This document shows, one piece after another, positions 30,040-37,370 of a stretch of DNA of 61,332 nucleotides. The translations under genes were made by a program, and so were the position numbers. The DNA is from JAJVIP01 sp964405835 (GTDB lineage: Bacteria; Elusimicrobiota; Elusimicrobia; F11): positions 1 to 61,332 of the forward strand of contig CAYOPN010000006.1 of NCBI GenBank assembly GCA_964405835.1. Reading direction: 5' to 3'. How positions within the stretch are numbered: the first letter of the stretch is position 1; the number at the start of each line of letters is the position of its first letter. The notes under the pieces are model-generated. The model saw only the letters and a program-made list of their open reading frames with translations, was not told the DNA's origin and searched no databases.

Positions 30040-31188
30040 CTACACCGATTCAAATCGTTGCAAGGCTTGTTTCCAGGGGAGGACATCGACGCCGGAACTG
30101 AGTCGTCGGGGGACGGTGTCCTGGAGCGAGGCGACGATGAGCGGCACTTTTGGAAATTGGTTTTGGAACGCGCGCACCGTGGCGGTGGAGAGGTCGGCTT
30201 GGCCCGATTTGCATTCGATCGCCAAAACCGGGCCGTGACTTTTGGTCACCAGCAGATCGATCTCGTGTTTGCCCTCTCTCCAAAATGAAAGCCCCGCTTC
30301 TTTCTCCTGATAGTCTCTTAGTCGGGTCGCCTCGCGGACGAACCAAGTCTCGAAAAGAAACCCCAATTCCAGCGGCGTGGGCGGGTCTGTCAACCTGTTC
30401 TGGATGGAGCGGACCACGCCACAGTCAAAGAAATAGAATTTTGGGCGCGCTTTTTTCCTTTCGCTGCGGTCCCAAGGCCACAGGAATTCTCCCAGCAAGG
30501 TGTCTTCGAGAATGGAGTAATACTCTTTCACGCTGCTCATGGGGACCGCGCACTCGCGCGATACATTGGCGAATTCGATGACTTGACCGTTCGATTGGGC
30601 CGCAATTCCCAGGAAACGTTGGAAGGCGCCGACGTTTCGGGTAATGGCTTCTGCTTGGATCTCCTCTTTGATGTACGTGGTGTAATAGGATTTTAGAAGG
30701 TGGCGCGCCTCCGCCGTCTGACTGTCCAGAAGCAGATCGGAAATTTTGGGGAGCGTTCCGAAGTGGCAGGCGTTCGCGAGGTCAAATTGCTCGCCGATTT
30801 CTTGATGCGTGAGCGGATGCAGTTTGAGGTCGCGCGCGCGGCCTCCCAGCAAGTTGGCGCCGCCCCGGCGCAATTTTCTGGCGCTGGACCCCGACAATAA
30901 AAACCGCAGGGATTTTTCCTCAATTCCTTTTTGGACATAATCGAGCAACGCCGGGACCCGTTGGATTTCATCCACGACAACCACGCTGCCGGCATTTAAA
31001 GGAAGCAGTTGTTGCCAAAATAGACCGGGATTTTTCTGGTAGTCCAAATGAATTTCAGGATCGAGGAGATTAATGAATAAATCGGTCTTCATTTCACGTA
31101 AAAGGAAGGATTTTCCCGTCATTCGGGGCCCAAATAGGAAGGCAGAACCATTGATAGTCTGTAAGTTTAAAGCACGTTTAAATTTCAT
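30040..31188 (-). CDS. AAA_14 / DUF4143-family ATPase (second copy)
   Basis: Diverged relative of the ATPase at 1155-2345. Seen: Walker A GPRMTGKS, Walker B VVVVDEIQRVPALLDYV, sensor LLSGSSARKL, and C-terminal FETWFVREA...FWREGKHEIDLLV...LAIECKSG, again with a D...ExK nuclease-like core. Function in this family is not established. The stop lies 14 bp from the end of the convergent giant gene, with no clear terminator between them. The ATG at 31188 is supported by a promoter with a six-base -10 to ATG distance. Length 382 aa is usual for the family. Confidence 0.88.
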   Translation of the reverse strand: MKFKRALNLQTINGSAFLFGPRMTGKSFLLREMKTDLFINLLDPEIHLDYQKNPGLFWQQLLPLNAGSVVVVDEIQRVPALLDYVQKGIEEKSLRFLLSGSSARKLRRGGANLLGGRARDLKLHPLTHQEIGEQFDLANACHFGTLPKISDLLLDSQTAEARHLLKSYYTTYIKEEIQAEAITRNVGAFQRFLGIAAQSNGQVIEFANVSRECAVPMSSVKEYYSILEDTLLGEFLWPWDRSERKKARPKFYFFDCGVVRSIQNRLTDPPTPLELGFLFETWFVREATRLRDYQEKEAGLSFWREGKHEIDLLVTKSHGPVLAIECKSGQADLSTATVRAFQNQFPKVPLIVASLQDTVPRRLSSGVDVLPWKQALQRFESV

Positions 31189-31224
31189 AATGTAATTATG
31201 TTATTTAATACGACTAAATAACAA
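31186..31224 (-). promoter_or_regulatory. Leaderless promoter with two dyads upstream of ATPase 2
   Basis: On the minus strand: -35 TTGTTA (31224-31219), 18-bp spacer, -10 CATAAT (31200-31195), six bases, ATG (31188). The dyad GTTATTTA (31200-31207) / TAAATAAC (31215-31222) has a 7-bp spacer. A second dyad, CATAAT / ATTATG (31186-31191 / 31195-31200), covers the -10 and the start codon. Same design as at ATPase 1 and AbiE. Confidence 0.6.
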
Positions 31225-31232
31225 TAGGACAG

Positions 31233-32243
31233 TTATTTTGTTGGTTTGGTTTGAGCGGTTTTCGCGGCTTCTGCTTCTGCGGCCGCTTGAGCGGCGCGCT
31301 TCTTGATGGCGGAAATTGATTTGGAGAGTTGGGCCCGGACGTCGTCATCGGCCTCGCCGTTGTACGCTTTCTGGATATCTTTTAGTTCCTTCGACGTTCC
31401 GAACTGCTTGAAATAAACCCCCGCAAACAAACGGATGTCGGCGTCGGAAGAAGCAAGCTGCTGCATGACCGCTGCGCTTTTCCGTTGCGCCACATCCAAA
31501 CCCGCCTTGGCGCGCTCGCGGACGTATTCGTTGTCGCTGGCCGTCATTTCCTTGAGTACTTCCGAGAAATTATTCTGCTTCGAATGCGTCGCGGCCATCG
31601 CCAGCGCGGCCGCGCCCTGGATTTCCGGCGTGGGGTCTTCCGATAACTTCACGAGCGGGTTGATCGCTTTTTCCGTCTGCAAAAGGCCGAGCGCGAGCGT
31701 GGCGTTCTGGCGCAGCGACAAGATGGGGTCATTGTTGGCCACATCAATGAAACGGGGAAGCGCGGAAGGTTCTTTCAGGCGGCTGAGCGCGTTTATGGCG
31801 GCCGAGCGCACGAGGAGCCCTTTGTGTTTGCTCGCTTCCAATAACGCCGGCGCCGCGCTTTTCACTTCCAGTTCTCCGAGCGCCCAGGCCGAGCGTTCTT
31901 TCACGCGGATGTTCGCGGCCGGATCTTTCAGCGCGTCGATCAGGTCTTTCTTCTGCGTTCCCGAAATTTTCCTTTTCTCCACCATCGCATCGATCTTCGC
32001 GACTGCTTCCTCCGGTTCCATGGTCGCCAACGCCGCGAAAATGGTGGGGGCCATTAGCAGAAGCAACGCAAAAAGAACCCCACCCCTGACCCCTCCCCTG
32101 ACGGGGAGGGAGAAAGACTGGGGAGGGCGGGTTCCAGAAAATGGGAGGGTGCTGCCCCCAAAACAACTGTTCCCCTCCCCAGCGGGGAGGGGGTAGGGGT
32201 GGGGTTTCCCCTGTTGTTTAAACAAGTGTTTTCCGCCCCTCAA
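31233..32243 (-). CDS. Exported HEAT-repeat protein with repeat-rewritten N-terminus
   Basis: HEAT-like helical repeats run from about residue 85 to 310 (for example VKERSAWALGELEVKSAAPALLEA, RQNATLALGLLQTEKAINPLV), ending in an Ala/Lys tail. They suggest a periplasmic protein-binding scaffold; partner unknown. A hydrophobic segment VLFALLLLMAPTIFAAL at about 56-72 looks like a signal-peptide core. Everything before it is a translated palindromic repeat (KPHPYPLPAGEG ... SLPVRGGVRGGV). The frame opens with TTG at 32243, inside the end of recR; there is no good ATG before the hydrophobic core, so the true start is uncertain. It lies downstream of recR on the same strand, probably in the dnaX-recR transcript. 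Confidence 0.75.
   Translation of the reverse strand: MRGGKHLFKQQGKPHPYPLPAGEGNSCFGGSTLPFSGTRPPQSFSLPVRGGVRGGVLFALLLLMAPTIFAALATMEPEEAVAKIDAMVEKRKISGTQKKDLIDALKDPAANIRVKERSAWALGELEVKSAAPALLEASKHKGLLVRSAAINALSRLKEPSALPRFIDVANNDPILSLRQNATLALGLLQTEKAINPLVKLSEDPTPEIQGAAALAMAATHSKQNNFSEVLKEMTASDNEYVRERAKAGLDVAQRKSAAVMQQLASSDADIRLFAGVYFKQFGTSKELKDIQKAYNGEADDDVRAQLSKSISAIKKRAAQAAAEAEAAKTAQTKPTK
32078..32204. repeat. GAGGG-type palindromic element inside the HEAT gene
   Basis: Two inverted CCCCACCCCTGACCCCTCCCC-type ends (first and last about 30 bp), each with its own small hairpin such as CTCCCC-AGCG-GGGAG. This is the nucleotide source of the PLPAGEG and VRGGVRGG peptides in the HEAT protein. Same style as the elements in dnaX and the SH3 gene. 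Confidence 0.8.
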
Positions 32244-32814
32244 GCGCGCGGGCGAGGGTCAGTTCATCGGCGTACTCGATGGCAACGCCGGAGGGGAGTC
32301 CATAGGCGAGGCGTGTCACTTTCTTTCCGAGCGGCTGGATGATCTGCGTGAGATACGTCGCGGTCGCTTCGCCTTCGACGGTGGGGTTCGTGGCCAAAAT
32401 CACTTCTTCGATGCGCGGGTCGTCGGTTTTTAGGCGTTTCAATAACGGTTCGATGCGCAGTTGTTTGGGGCCGATACCGTCGAGCGGTGACAGCACGCCG
32501 CCCAGCAAGTGGTACGCGCCGCGGTACGCGCCCGAGCGTTCCACCGCTTCCAAGTCCGCCATTTCTTCGACCACGCAGAGTTGGGAGCGTTCGCGTTGGC
32601 TGTCCGTGCAGCGCGGGCAAGGTTCTTCTTCGGTGAAGCTGCCGCAAAGCGTGCAGCGTTTCAGGTTTTTCTTCGCGTCCAGAATTGTGCGGAGGATATT
32701 TTCGGTTTCTTCAGAACGCATCAAGTGAAGCGCAATACGCTCGGCCATCTTGGGGCCAACGCCGGGCAACTTCCGCACCGCCAAAACCAGATTGTGCCAG
32801 CGTTGCGACATCAT
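32218..32814 (-). CDS. recR: Recombination mediator RecR
   Basis: RecFOR-pathway protein that loads RecA at gaps. Seen: N-terminal helix-hairpin-helix (LPGVGPKMAERIALHLM, about 16-32), four-Cys zinc finger (C54, C57, C66, C69) and a Toprim domain (LCVVEEMADLEAVE ... YHLLGGVLSPLDGIGP ... LATNPTVEGEATATYL). 198 aa, normal for the family. It follows dnaX on the same strand, a classical arrangement, with a 93-bp palindromic element filling almost the whole 98-bp gap. Confidence 0.97.
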   Translation of the reverse strand: MMSQRWHNLVLAVRKLPGVGPKMAERIALHLMRSEETENILRTILDAKKNLKRCTLCGSFTEEEPCPRCTDSQRERSQLCVVEEMADLEAVERSGAYRGAYHLLGGVLSPLDGIGPKQLRIEPLLKRLKTDDPRIEEVILATNPTVEGEATATYLTQIIQPLGKKVTRLAYGLPSGVAIEYADELTLARALEGRKTLV

Positions 32815-32820
32815 AACGCC

Positions 32821-32913
32821 GTCATCCCCGAATGTCTCTATCGGGGATCTCTACTAGAAATCGCCCTGGTGCCAGAAAAATAGAGGCCCCCGATTGAAAA
32901 TTTCGGGGGCGAC
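32821..32913. repeat. REPIN-like element (GTCATCCCC family), copy 1
   Basis: Begins GTCATCCCCGAATG and ends TTTCGGGGGCGAC. Two hairpins: CCCCGA...TCGGGG at 32826-32845 and GCCCCCGA...TCGGGGGC at 32886-32910. It matches the reverse complement of 40598-40688 almost throughout, and its edge touches the dnaX stop codon. Confidence 0.85.
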
Positions 32914-34670
32914 TACTTGCGCTCACGTTTCACCACGCCGGGGAAATGTTTGAGCGCTTTTTGCGCGGCCGCGCCGGCGTCGGCGGGTTGCACTTCTTCC
33001 AAATTGTCATTCCCTCTCCCTTCAGGGAGAGGGCTAGGGTGAGGGAACGAGGCAGGTGCAGCTTTCACCGGGCCCTCACCCCGGCCCTCTCCCTGAAGGG
33101 AGAGGGAGACAGCTTTCTCAAGTCGCACATCCACCGGCACCACGCCGCCGAATTTCTTCTGCAGAAAAATTTTGATCACGTCCATCGAGCGGTTGAGCAT
33201 GTCGTTGTTGAAAATTTTGTCCACGGTAAGAAGCACGCGGCCGCCTTGCACAGATGGCACCGCTTGTTCGAGCGCCGTGGCCAACAAACCTTTGGTTTGC
33301 GCGACCTCGTTCACGAAACTGTCCCAGGAGGCCACCACGGATTCCGCGGAAACATCACCGGCAGGGATTGCAGCCACGGAAACCGGTGCAGGCGTTTTAA
33401 AAACAGGCGTGTTCCCTCTCCCTTCAGGGAGAGGGCTAGGGTGAGGGGACGCTGAGACAGGTGCAGCTTTCGCCGGGCCCTCACCCCGGCCCTCTCCCTG
33501 AAGGGAGAGGGAGCCACTGCTTCTGAGAGTAGTCGGCGGTGTTTGTTTTTCGAGTTGCTCCAACCGTTCAATCAACGCGCGCGCGTCCAAGGTTTTTTGG
33601 CCCAGGCGCAATGCGTACACTTCGAAGATCGCGCGCGGCGTCTCGGAATGGCGCATATCATCCAGCGCGCGCGAGAGCAGGCGGATGTTTCGTTCCAATA
33701 TCTGAAAATCAAACGACGCTGCGGCCTGGCCCAGGTTTTTTGAATCCACTTTGAACGCGTCTTCGACGCCGGCCTTGGCCAGGAGCAGGTTGTGGTAATA
33801 CGTCTGCAAATCTTTCCCGAGCTGCGTCAGGTCGACGCCGTTCTGCACGGTCTCGTTGATGGAACGCAGGATCTGGATGGGATCTCCGGCGAGAATGGTT
33901 TGCGCAAAACCGCGTACCAGGTCCATCGGTAAAAGCCCCAGCAGGTCGCGGATCGTGTTCGGTGTGATGCCGTCCGGTGCGAACACCACGGCCTGGTCCA
34001 AGAGCGACAACGCGTCGCGCAAACTTCCTTCCACAAACCGCACCACGTCGGCCAGCGCTTCATCGGCCACTTTGATTTTTTCTTTCGCGCAGATTTCCTT
34101 CAAATGTTTGAACACGTGGTCGGCCGAAATAGGACGCAAGCTGAACCGTTGGCAGCGCGAGAGGATCGGCGCCGGGATTTTCTGGACTTCGGTGGTGGCC
34201 ATCATGAACACCACGTGCGATGGCGGTTCTTCGAGTGTTTTTAAGAGTGCGCCGAACGCGTCTTTCGTGATCTGGTGGGCTTCATCGATGATGAAAATGC
34301 GGTAGCGGCTGCGGGCCGGCGCGTACTTCGCGCTCTCGCGGAGTTCGCGGATCTGTTCGATGCCGCGGTTGGAGGCGCCGTCGATCTCAAGAACATCGTC
34401 GGTGGAATTGCTCTCGCTGATGGAAATGCAGGCGTCGCATTTGTTGCAGGGGGTTTTTGTGGGGCCTTTTGCGCAGTTGAGGCATTTGGCCAGGATGCGC
34501 GCGGTCGTGGTTTTGCCAACGCCGCGGGGGCCTGAGAACACGTAGGCGTGCGCGACGCGGCCCGATTCAACGGCGTTTAAAAGGGTTTGAGAGACGGCAT
34601 TCTGGCCCACGACCTCTTCAAAGGTCTGGGGCCGGTATTTGCGGGCGAGAACAACGTAAGAATTGGACAT
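32913..34670 (-). CDS. dnaX: DNA polymerase III subunit gamma/tau, with two palindromic insertions in its linker
   Basis: Clamp-loader ATPase. Seen: N-terminal RKYRPQTFEEVVGQ, Walker A GPRGVGKT (47-54), zinc module C66/C75/C78/C81 with x8-x2-x2 spacing, Walker B IFIIDEAH, sensor 1 ATTEVQKIP, and the SRC motif ILSRCQRF. The C-terminal half carries two translated repeat elements (about residues 388-420 and 523-554, SLSLQGEGRGEG...PHPSPLPEGRG), both in frame, on either side of a conserved tau-like domain (WDSFVNEVAQ...RVLLTV). 585 aa. No slippery frameshift signal was recognised. ATG at 34670; the Shine-Dalgarno is weak. Confidence 0.96.
   Translation of the reverse strand: MSNSYVVLARKYRPQTFEEVVGQNAVSQTLLNAVESGRVAHAYVFSGPRGVGKTTTARILAKCLNCAKGPTKTPCNKCDACISISESNSTDDVLEIDGASNRGIEQIRELRESAKYAPARSRYRIFIIDEAHQITKDAFGALLKTLEEPPSHVVFMMATTEVQKIPAPILSRCQRFSLRPISADHVFKHLKEICAKEKIKVADEALADVVRFVEGSLRDALSLLDQAVVFAPDGITPNTIRDLLGLLPMDLVRGFAQTILAGDPIQILRSINETVQNGVDLTQLGKDLQTYYHNLLLAKAGVEDAFKVDSKNLGQAAASFDFQILERNIRLLSRALDDMRHSETPRAIFEVYALRLGQKTLDARALIERLEQLEKQTPPTTLRSSGSLSLQGEGRGEGPAKAAPVSASPHPSPLPEGRGNTPVFKTPAPVSVAAIPAGDVSAESVVASWDSFVNEVAQTKGLLATALEQAVPSVQGGRVLLTVDKIFNNDMLNRSMDVIKIFLQKKFGGVVPVDVRLEKAVSLSLQGEGRGEGPVKAAPASFPHPSPLPEGRGNDNLEEVQPADAGAAAQKALKHFPGVVKRERK
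33012..33106. repeat. GAGGG-type REPIN in dnaX, copy 1
   Basis: Outer ends CCCTCTCCCTTCAGGGAGAGGG and its mirror, separated by a unique centre. About 95 bp, inserted in frame; translates as SLSLQGEGRGEG and PHPSPLPEGRG. Confidence 0.88.
33414..33511. repeat. GAGGG-type REPIN in dnaX, copy 2
   Basis: About 98 bp and nearly identical to 33012-33106, including the central CAGGTGCAGCTTTC. The two copies are only about 0.3 kb apart within one gene, in the same orientation. Confidence 0.88.
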
Positions 34671-34718
34671 GCGCTCAAGAAACCTCGTCGTAAAAGATGG
34701 GCGATGGTAGCATTCTTC

Positions 34719-34804
34719 TTAGAGTTTAGAGTTTCGCTCTTAGTTCTTAGAATTTCTTCTGCCGGGGAAACTCTGAGAACTAAGAGTTAAACCCTAAATT
34801 CTAA
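34719..34804. repeat. 38-bp imperfect inverted repeat between dnaX and the ZIP gene
   Basis: Arms 34719-34756 and 34767-34804 pair with about 7 mismatches over 38 bp and a 10-bp centre (TTCTGCCGGG). The arms are built of TTAGAGTTT / CTCTTAGTTCT words. It includes the stop codon of the ZIP gene and could act as a transcription terminator or be another mobile palindrome. Confidence 0.75.
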
Positions 34805-35553
34805 TGAGAGTGGGCGCCGCCGTGGCTGATGAGCGCCATCAACCCGAACCCTAATAATAGGAGGAAGATCTGCCCCAGCGTTTCCTTGGCGCTCGTGTGT
34901 TCGTGAAGCTGGGGGATCAGGTCGGCCAAGGCGATGTACAAAAAGCCGCCCGCGGTCAGCGGGACGAGGATGCTTTGCAGGACCGGGGCCGATTCCAGGA
35001 AGAAATACGTGATGACCGCGCCCACGATCGCCGCGGTGGCGGTCAATGCGTTCACGATCAGCGCGCGTTTCATGGAATAACCGCCGCGCACGAGAATGCC
35101 GAAGTCGCCCAATTCCTGGGGGATTTCGTGGAGCACGATGGCGGCCGTCACCGAAAGGCCCACGCGGTAATCAATAAGGAAGGAGCTCGCGATGATCGCG
35201 CCGTCGATGAAGTTGTGGACCGCGTCGCCGGTGATCACCATGCTGGCTGCGATAGGCTTTTGGTGGTCGCCCGAGTGCTGGTGGGAGTGGCAATGGCGCC
35301 AGATCAGAAACTTCTCAAGGATGAAAAAAATGAACACGCCGGCGCCGATCATGAGCAGGCCGTTGTTGGTGTTTTGTTCCAGCGCTTCGGGGATCAGGTC
35401 CATGAACGCGCTGCCGAGCATCGTGCCCGAGGCCAGGCTCACGAAATAAAACGTCAGTGTGTTCAGGTTTTTTTTCGAAAAGAAAAAGAAGATCCCGACG
35501 AAGGAAATGAGCCCGATAAGGGCCGTGGCGCAAAGAATAGAGAGAAAAATCAT
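34801..35553 (-). CDS. ZIP-family divalent metal (zinc) transporter
   Basis: Inner-membrane metal importer, probably zinc or iron. Seen: about eight hydrophobic segments, a His-rich loop after the third (RHCHSHQHSGDH), the TM4 metal site HNFIDG and the TM5 site HEIPQELGDFG, which define the family. 250 aa, normal length. ATG at 35553. It lies upstream of dnaX on the same strand, separated by the 38-bp inverted repeat. Confidence 0.95.
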   Translation of the reverse strand: MIFLSILCATALIGLISFVGIFFFFSKKNLNTLTFYFVSLASGTMLGSAFMDLIPEALEQNTNNGLLMIGAGVFIFFILEKFLIWRHCHSHQHSGDHQKPIAASMVITGDAVHNFIDGAIIASSFLIDYRVGLSVTAAIVLHEIPQELGDFGILVRGGYSMKRALIVNALTATAAIVGAVITYFFLESAPVLQSILVPLTAGGFLYIALADLIPQLHEHTSAKETLGQIFLLLLGFGLMALISHGGAHSH

Positions 35554-35573
35554 GGCGCGGACGTTACAAAAAA

Positions 35574-35585
35574 GGGGTCAAGTCT
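35574..35585. repeat. GGGGTCAAGTCT half-site
   Basis: Same 12-base word as in the perfect palindrome at 47878-47925; here a single copy preceded by an A-run between the ZIP and SH3 genes. This word often accompanies REP-type elements. Confidence 0.55.
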
Positions 35586-35596
35586 GCGTTTTGCAC

Positions 35597-36688
35597 TTAT
35601 TGATCAAGTGCTTCCAAGATGGCGGCGCTTTGGTTGTCCTTCCACGCTTCTCGAAAAGAGGCCAGCGCCGCCGGCACGCGCGGGTGGCCGCTGTTTTTGA
35701 GCATGTTCAAAATGGAGAGCACTTCCTGTTCGGTTTCGCCTTGCGCGCGCGTCTTGGTCAGCTCGGTCAGCCGTAGGATCAAATCCTCGATGAGTTGACG
35801 GTTGTTGGCCACGCCGCGTTCGTTCAAGGCCGACAGAGCCGCGTCGCGGATTTTCGGGTCGCGGTCCCGGTAGAGCGCGGCCCACGACGTGCTGTAGTCT
35901 TCGTGCAATAGCACCAGCGCGATGAGCCGCGGGCCCACCACGCGGTGCACTACCGGGTCCGGGTTTTTCATCGCGCGGTCGTAAAAACGCAGCGTGGAGA
36001 ACGCCGGGTCGTTGCCGAGCGTCACCGGCGACACTTCCATAAGGTATTCCTTCGCGTCTTCGGGTTCAAACACGCGGATATCGGATTTCTTCACCCAGCC
36101 ATCCCGGTCCGGAAAGCGTTCACCGGCGGGCCGCGTCTCTTTGGTCGTTGCCGCGAGATAAACATCGAGACCGGGCTGAACGCGCACGCGATCCGCCTGT
36201 CGGCCGTCGGGCAGGTCCAGATTAGCATCGGGAAAAACCCGCACCATATCGCCGGTCATCATGCGAAACAGTTCTTTTTTACCATCGACGGATTCAAACA
36301 CCGGCACGTCGTCCCACAACACGACGCCCATCGGCAGTCCCTCGCGTTTTTTCCGGCCGACCGCGCGCGGATCGAGCGGCGGCGCCATAACAACTTCAGG
36401 GACCGGCAATGGGTTGGGTGGAAGGGGAAGCACAAGTTTTCTGTCGCTGGTTTCTTGCCGTTGCAGCTGCCGCATCATTTCGTCGCGCGTCTCTCTCAGC
36501 GTCCCCTCACCCTCGGTCCCTCTCCCAGTGGGAGAGGGAGGGCTTTCCTCAAGAGGCAGGTCCCCTCTCCCCTCGGGGGAGAGGGCAGGGTGAGGGCCGG
36601 AGACAGGTGCCGGTCGGCGTACGGATAGGATGGCCAGAGCGAAAATAACGACGAGAACGACAATGAGCGGTATCGTTTTTCGGTTCAC
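35597..36688 (-). CDS. Membrane-anchored SH3-like / HEAT-like protein with repeat-derived linker
   Basis: Starts with GTG at 36688. Seen: one N-terminal membrane segment (TIPLIVVLVVIFALAILSV, about 5-23), then a translated GAGGG repeat (about 31-62, PHPALSPEGRG ... PSPTGRGTEGEG). An SH3-like region follows (about 120-215, VVLWDDVPVFESVDGKKELFRMMTGDMVRVF ... DGWVKKSDIRVF), then a helical HEAT-like C-terminus. It probably sits in the periplasm tethered to the inner membrane; no specific function is recognised. A second mini-palindrome encodes LPDGRQAD. The gene diverges from the small gene at 36772. Confidence 0.75.
   Translation of the reverse strand: MNRKTIPLIVVLVVIFALAILSVRRPAPVSGPHPALSPEGRGDLPLEESPPSPTGRGTEGEGTLRETRDEMMRQLQRQETSDRKLVLPLPPNPLPVPEVVMAPPLDPRAVGRKKREGLPMGVVLWDDVPVFESVDGKKELFRMMTGDMVRVFPDANLDLPDGRQADRVRVQPGLDVYLAATTKETRPAGERFPDRDGWVKKSDIRVFEPEDAKEYLMEVSPVTLGNDPAFSTLRFYDRAMKNPDPVVHRVVGPRLIALVLLHEDYSTSWAALYRDRDPKIRDAALSALNERGVANNRQLIEDLILRLTELTKTRAQGETEQEVLSILNMLKNSGHPRVPAALASFREAWKDNQSAAILEALDQ
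36196..36215. repeat. LPDGRQA-type 20-bp palindrome in the SH3 gene
   Basis: CCTG ... GGCCG ... CAGG palindrome, read as LPDGRQA on the minus strand. I recognise this peptide as a recurring dispersed-repeat product in many bacteria. It falls in a loop of the SH3-like domain. Confidence 0.55.
36504..36596. repeat. GAGGG-type element in the SH3 gene
   Basis: Ends CCCTCACCCTCGG ... GGCAGGGTGAGGG with inner CCCTCTCCC-AGT-GGGAGAGGG hairpins. In frame, directly after the membrane anchor. Confidence 0.8.
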
Positions 36689-36696
36689 GCTTATTC

Positions 36697-36725
36697 TTGA
36701 CCAGTTTGGATCACAATGTTAAGTT
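36697..36725 (+). promoter_or_regulatory. Possible promoter for the small gene / protease pair
   Basis: TTGACC (36697-36702), 17-bp spacer, TAAGTT (36720-36725), lying between the divergent starts at 36688 and 36772. The -35 is good, the -10 poor. Confidence 0.35.
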
Positions 36726-36771
36726 CCCTCACGAACCCCTCCTCCGTCGTAAAATTGGGAGGAATATTAAA

Positions 36772-36996
36772 ATGAAATTATCACAAGCGAAAAGAAAATA
36801 TAAAAACCAATGGATCGCCTTTAAATACAGCGATCGAGAAAAAGCCATTGGAAAAGTTGTCTGTCACGATAGCGACCGCAATCGTTTTCACGAAAAACTG
36901 CGATCCCGGCGAAAGCGTCTGACAGGCGAATACTTGTTATACACCGGCAAATCTTCCCTCCCGAAAAATTGGGGGATTTTGCTGTGTATGAAATAA
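36772..36996 (+). CDS. Small basic protein of unknown function (74 aa)
   Basis: Begins MKLSQAKRKYKNQWIAFKYSD. The ATG at 36772 has a strong Shine-Dalgarno GGGAGGA at 36757-36763, so the longer upstream frame from 36697 is rejected. Rich in Lys/Arg. The W-I-A-F...G-K-V-V pattern recalls short DUF5678-like proteins that often precede retropepsin-type genes; this is inference. It overlaps the protease gene by 13 bp, implying translational coupling. Confidence 0.65.
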   Translation: MKLSQAKRKYKNQWIAFKYSDREKAIGKVVCHDSDRNRFHEKLRSRRKRLTGEYLLYTGKSSLPKNWGILLCMK

Positions 36997-37370
36997 CACT
37001 CCCGCCAAATTTAAAATCAATAATTGTTCCTTCCGTTAATTTGACCGGACTATCAGGTATGGCTGAGGCCGACCTCTTGCTCGATACGGGTGCTGGTTTT
37101 TCCATGATCACGTGGAATCTTGCGGTTGACCTTGGATACAACCCCGCCGTTGAAAAGGGAATTCCAATAATAACCGGAAACGGAACGGTCGTGATGCCAA
37201 TTATTCGTTTGAAAGCGATTGTTCTCGGCGATATCTCTGTACAGAACATATTGGCTATTTGCCATGACGTCCCGGAGCTGAGTAATTGTGAAGGCTTGCT
37301 TGGCCTTAACTTTCTCAAACACGTCAGGACTGTGATTGATTTTAAAGAGCTTAGACTAACGATCGATTAA
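36984..37370 (+). CDS. Retropepsin-like (clan AA) aspartic protease
   Basis: Single-domain aspartyl protease of retroviral type, active as a dimer in known relatives. Seen: catalytic LLLDTGAGFSMI (D34-T-G-A) and a C-terminal hydrophobic-Gly region (CEGLLGLNFLKHVRTVIDFKELRL). I chose GTG 36984 because GGGGGA lies six bases before it; TTG 36969 is in frame but has no ribosome site. About 128 aa. The stop overlaps the stop of the convergent PorV gene. Substrate unknown. Confidence 0.8.
   Translation: MYEITLPPNLKSIIVPSVNLTGLSGMAEADLLLDTGAGFSMITWNLAVDLGYNPAVEKGIPIITGNGTVVMPIIRLKAIVLGDISVQNILAICHDVPELSNCEGLLGLNFLKHVRTVIDFKELRLTID

Noticed and set aside
32913..34670. Programmed frameshift in dnaX
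   Set aside because: No A-rich slippery heptamer with a following stem was recognised at the expected place.
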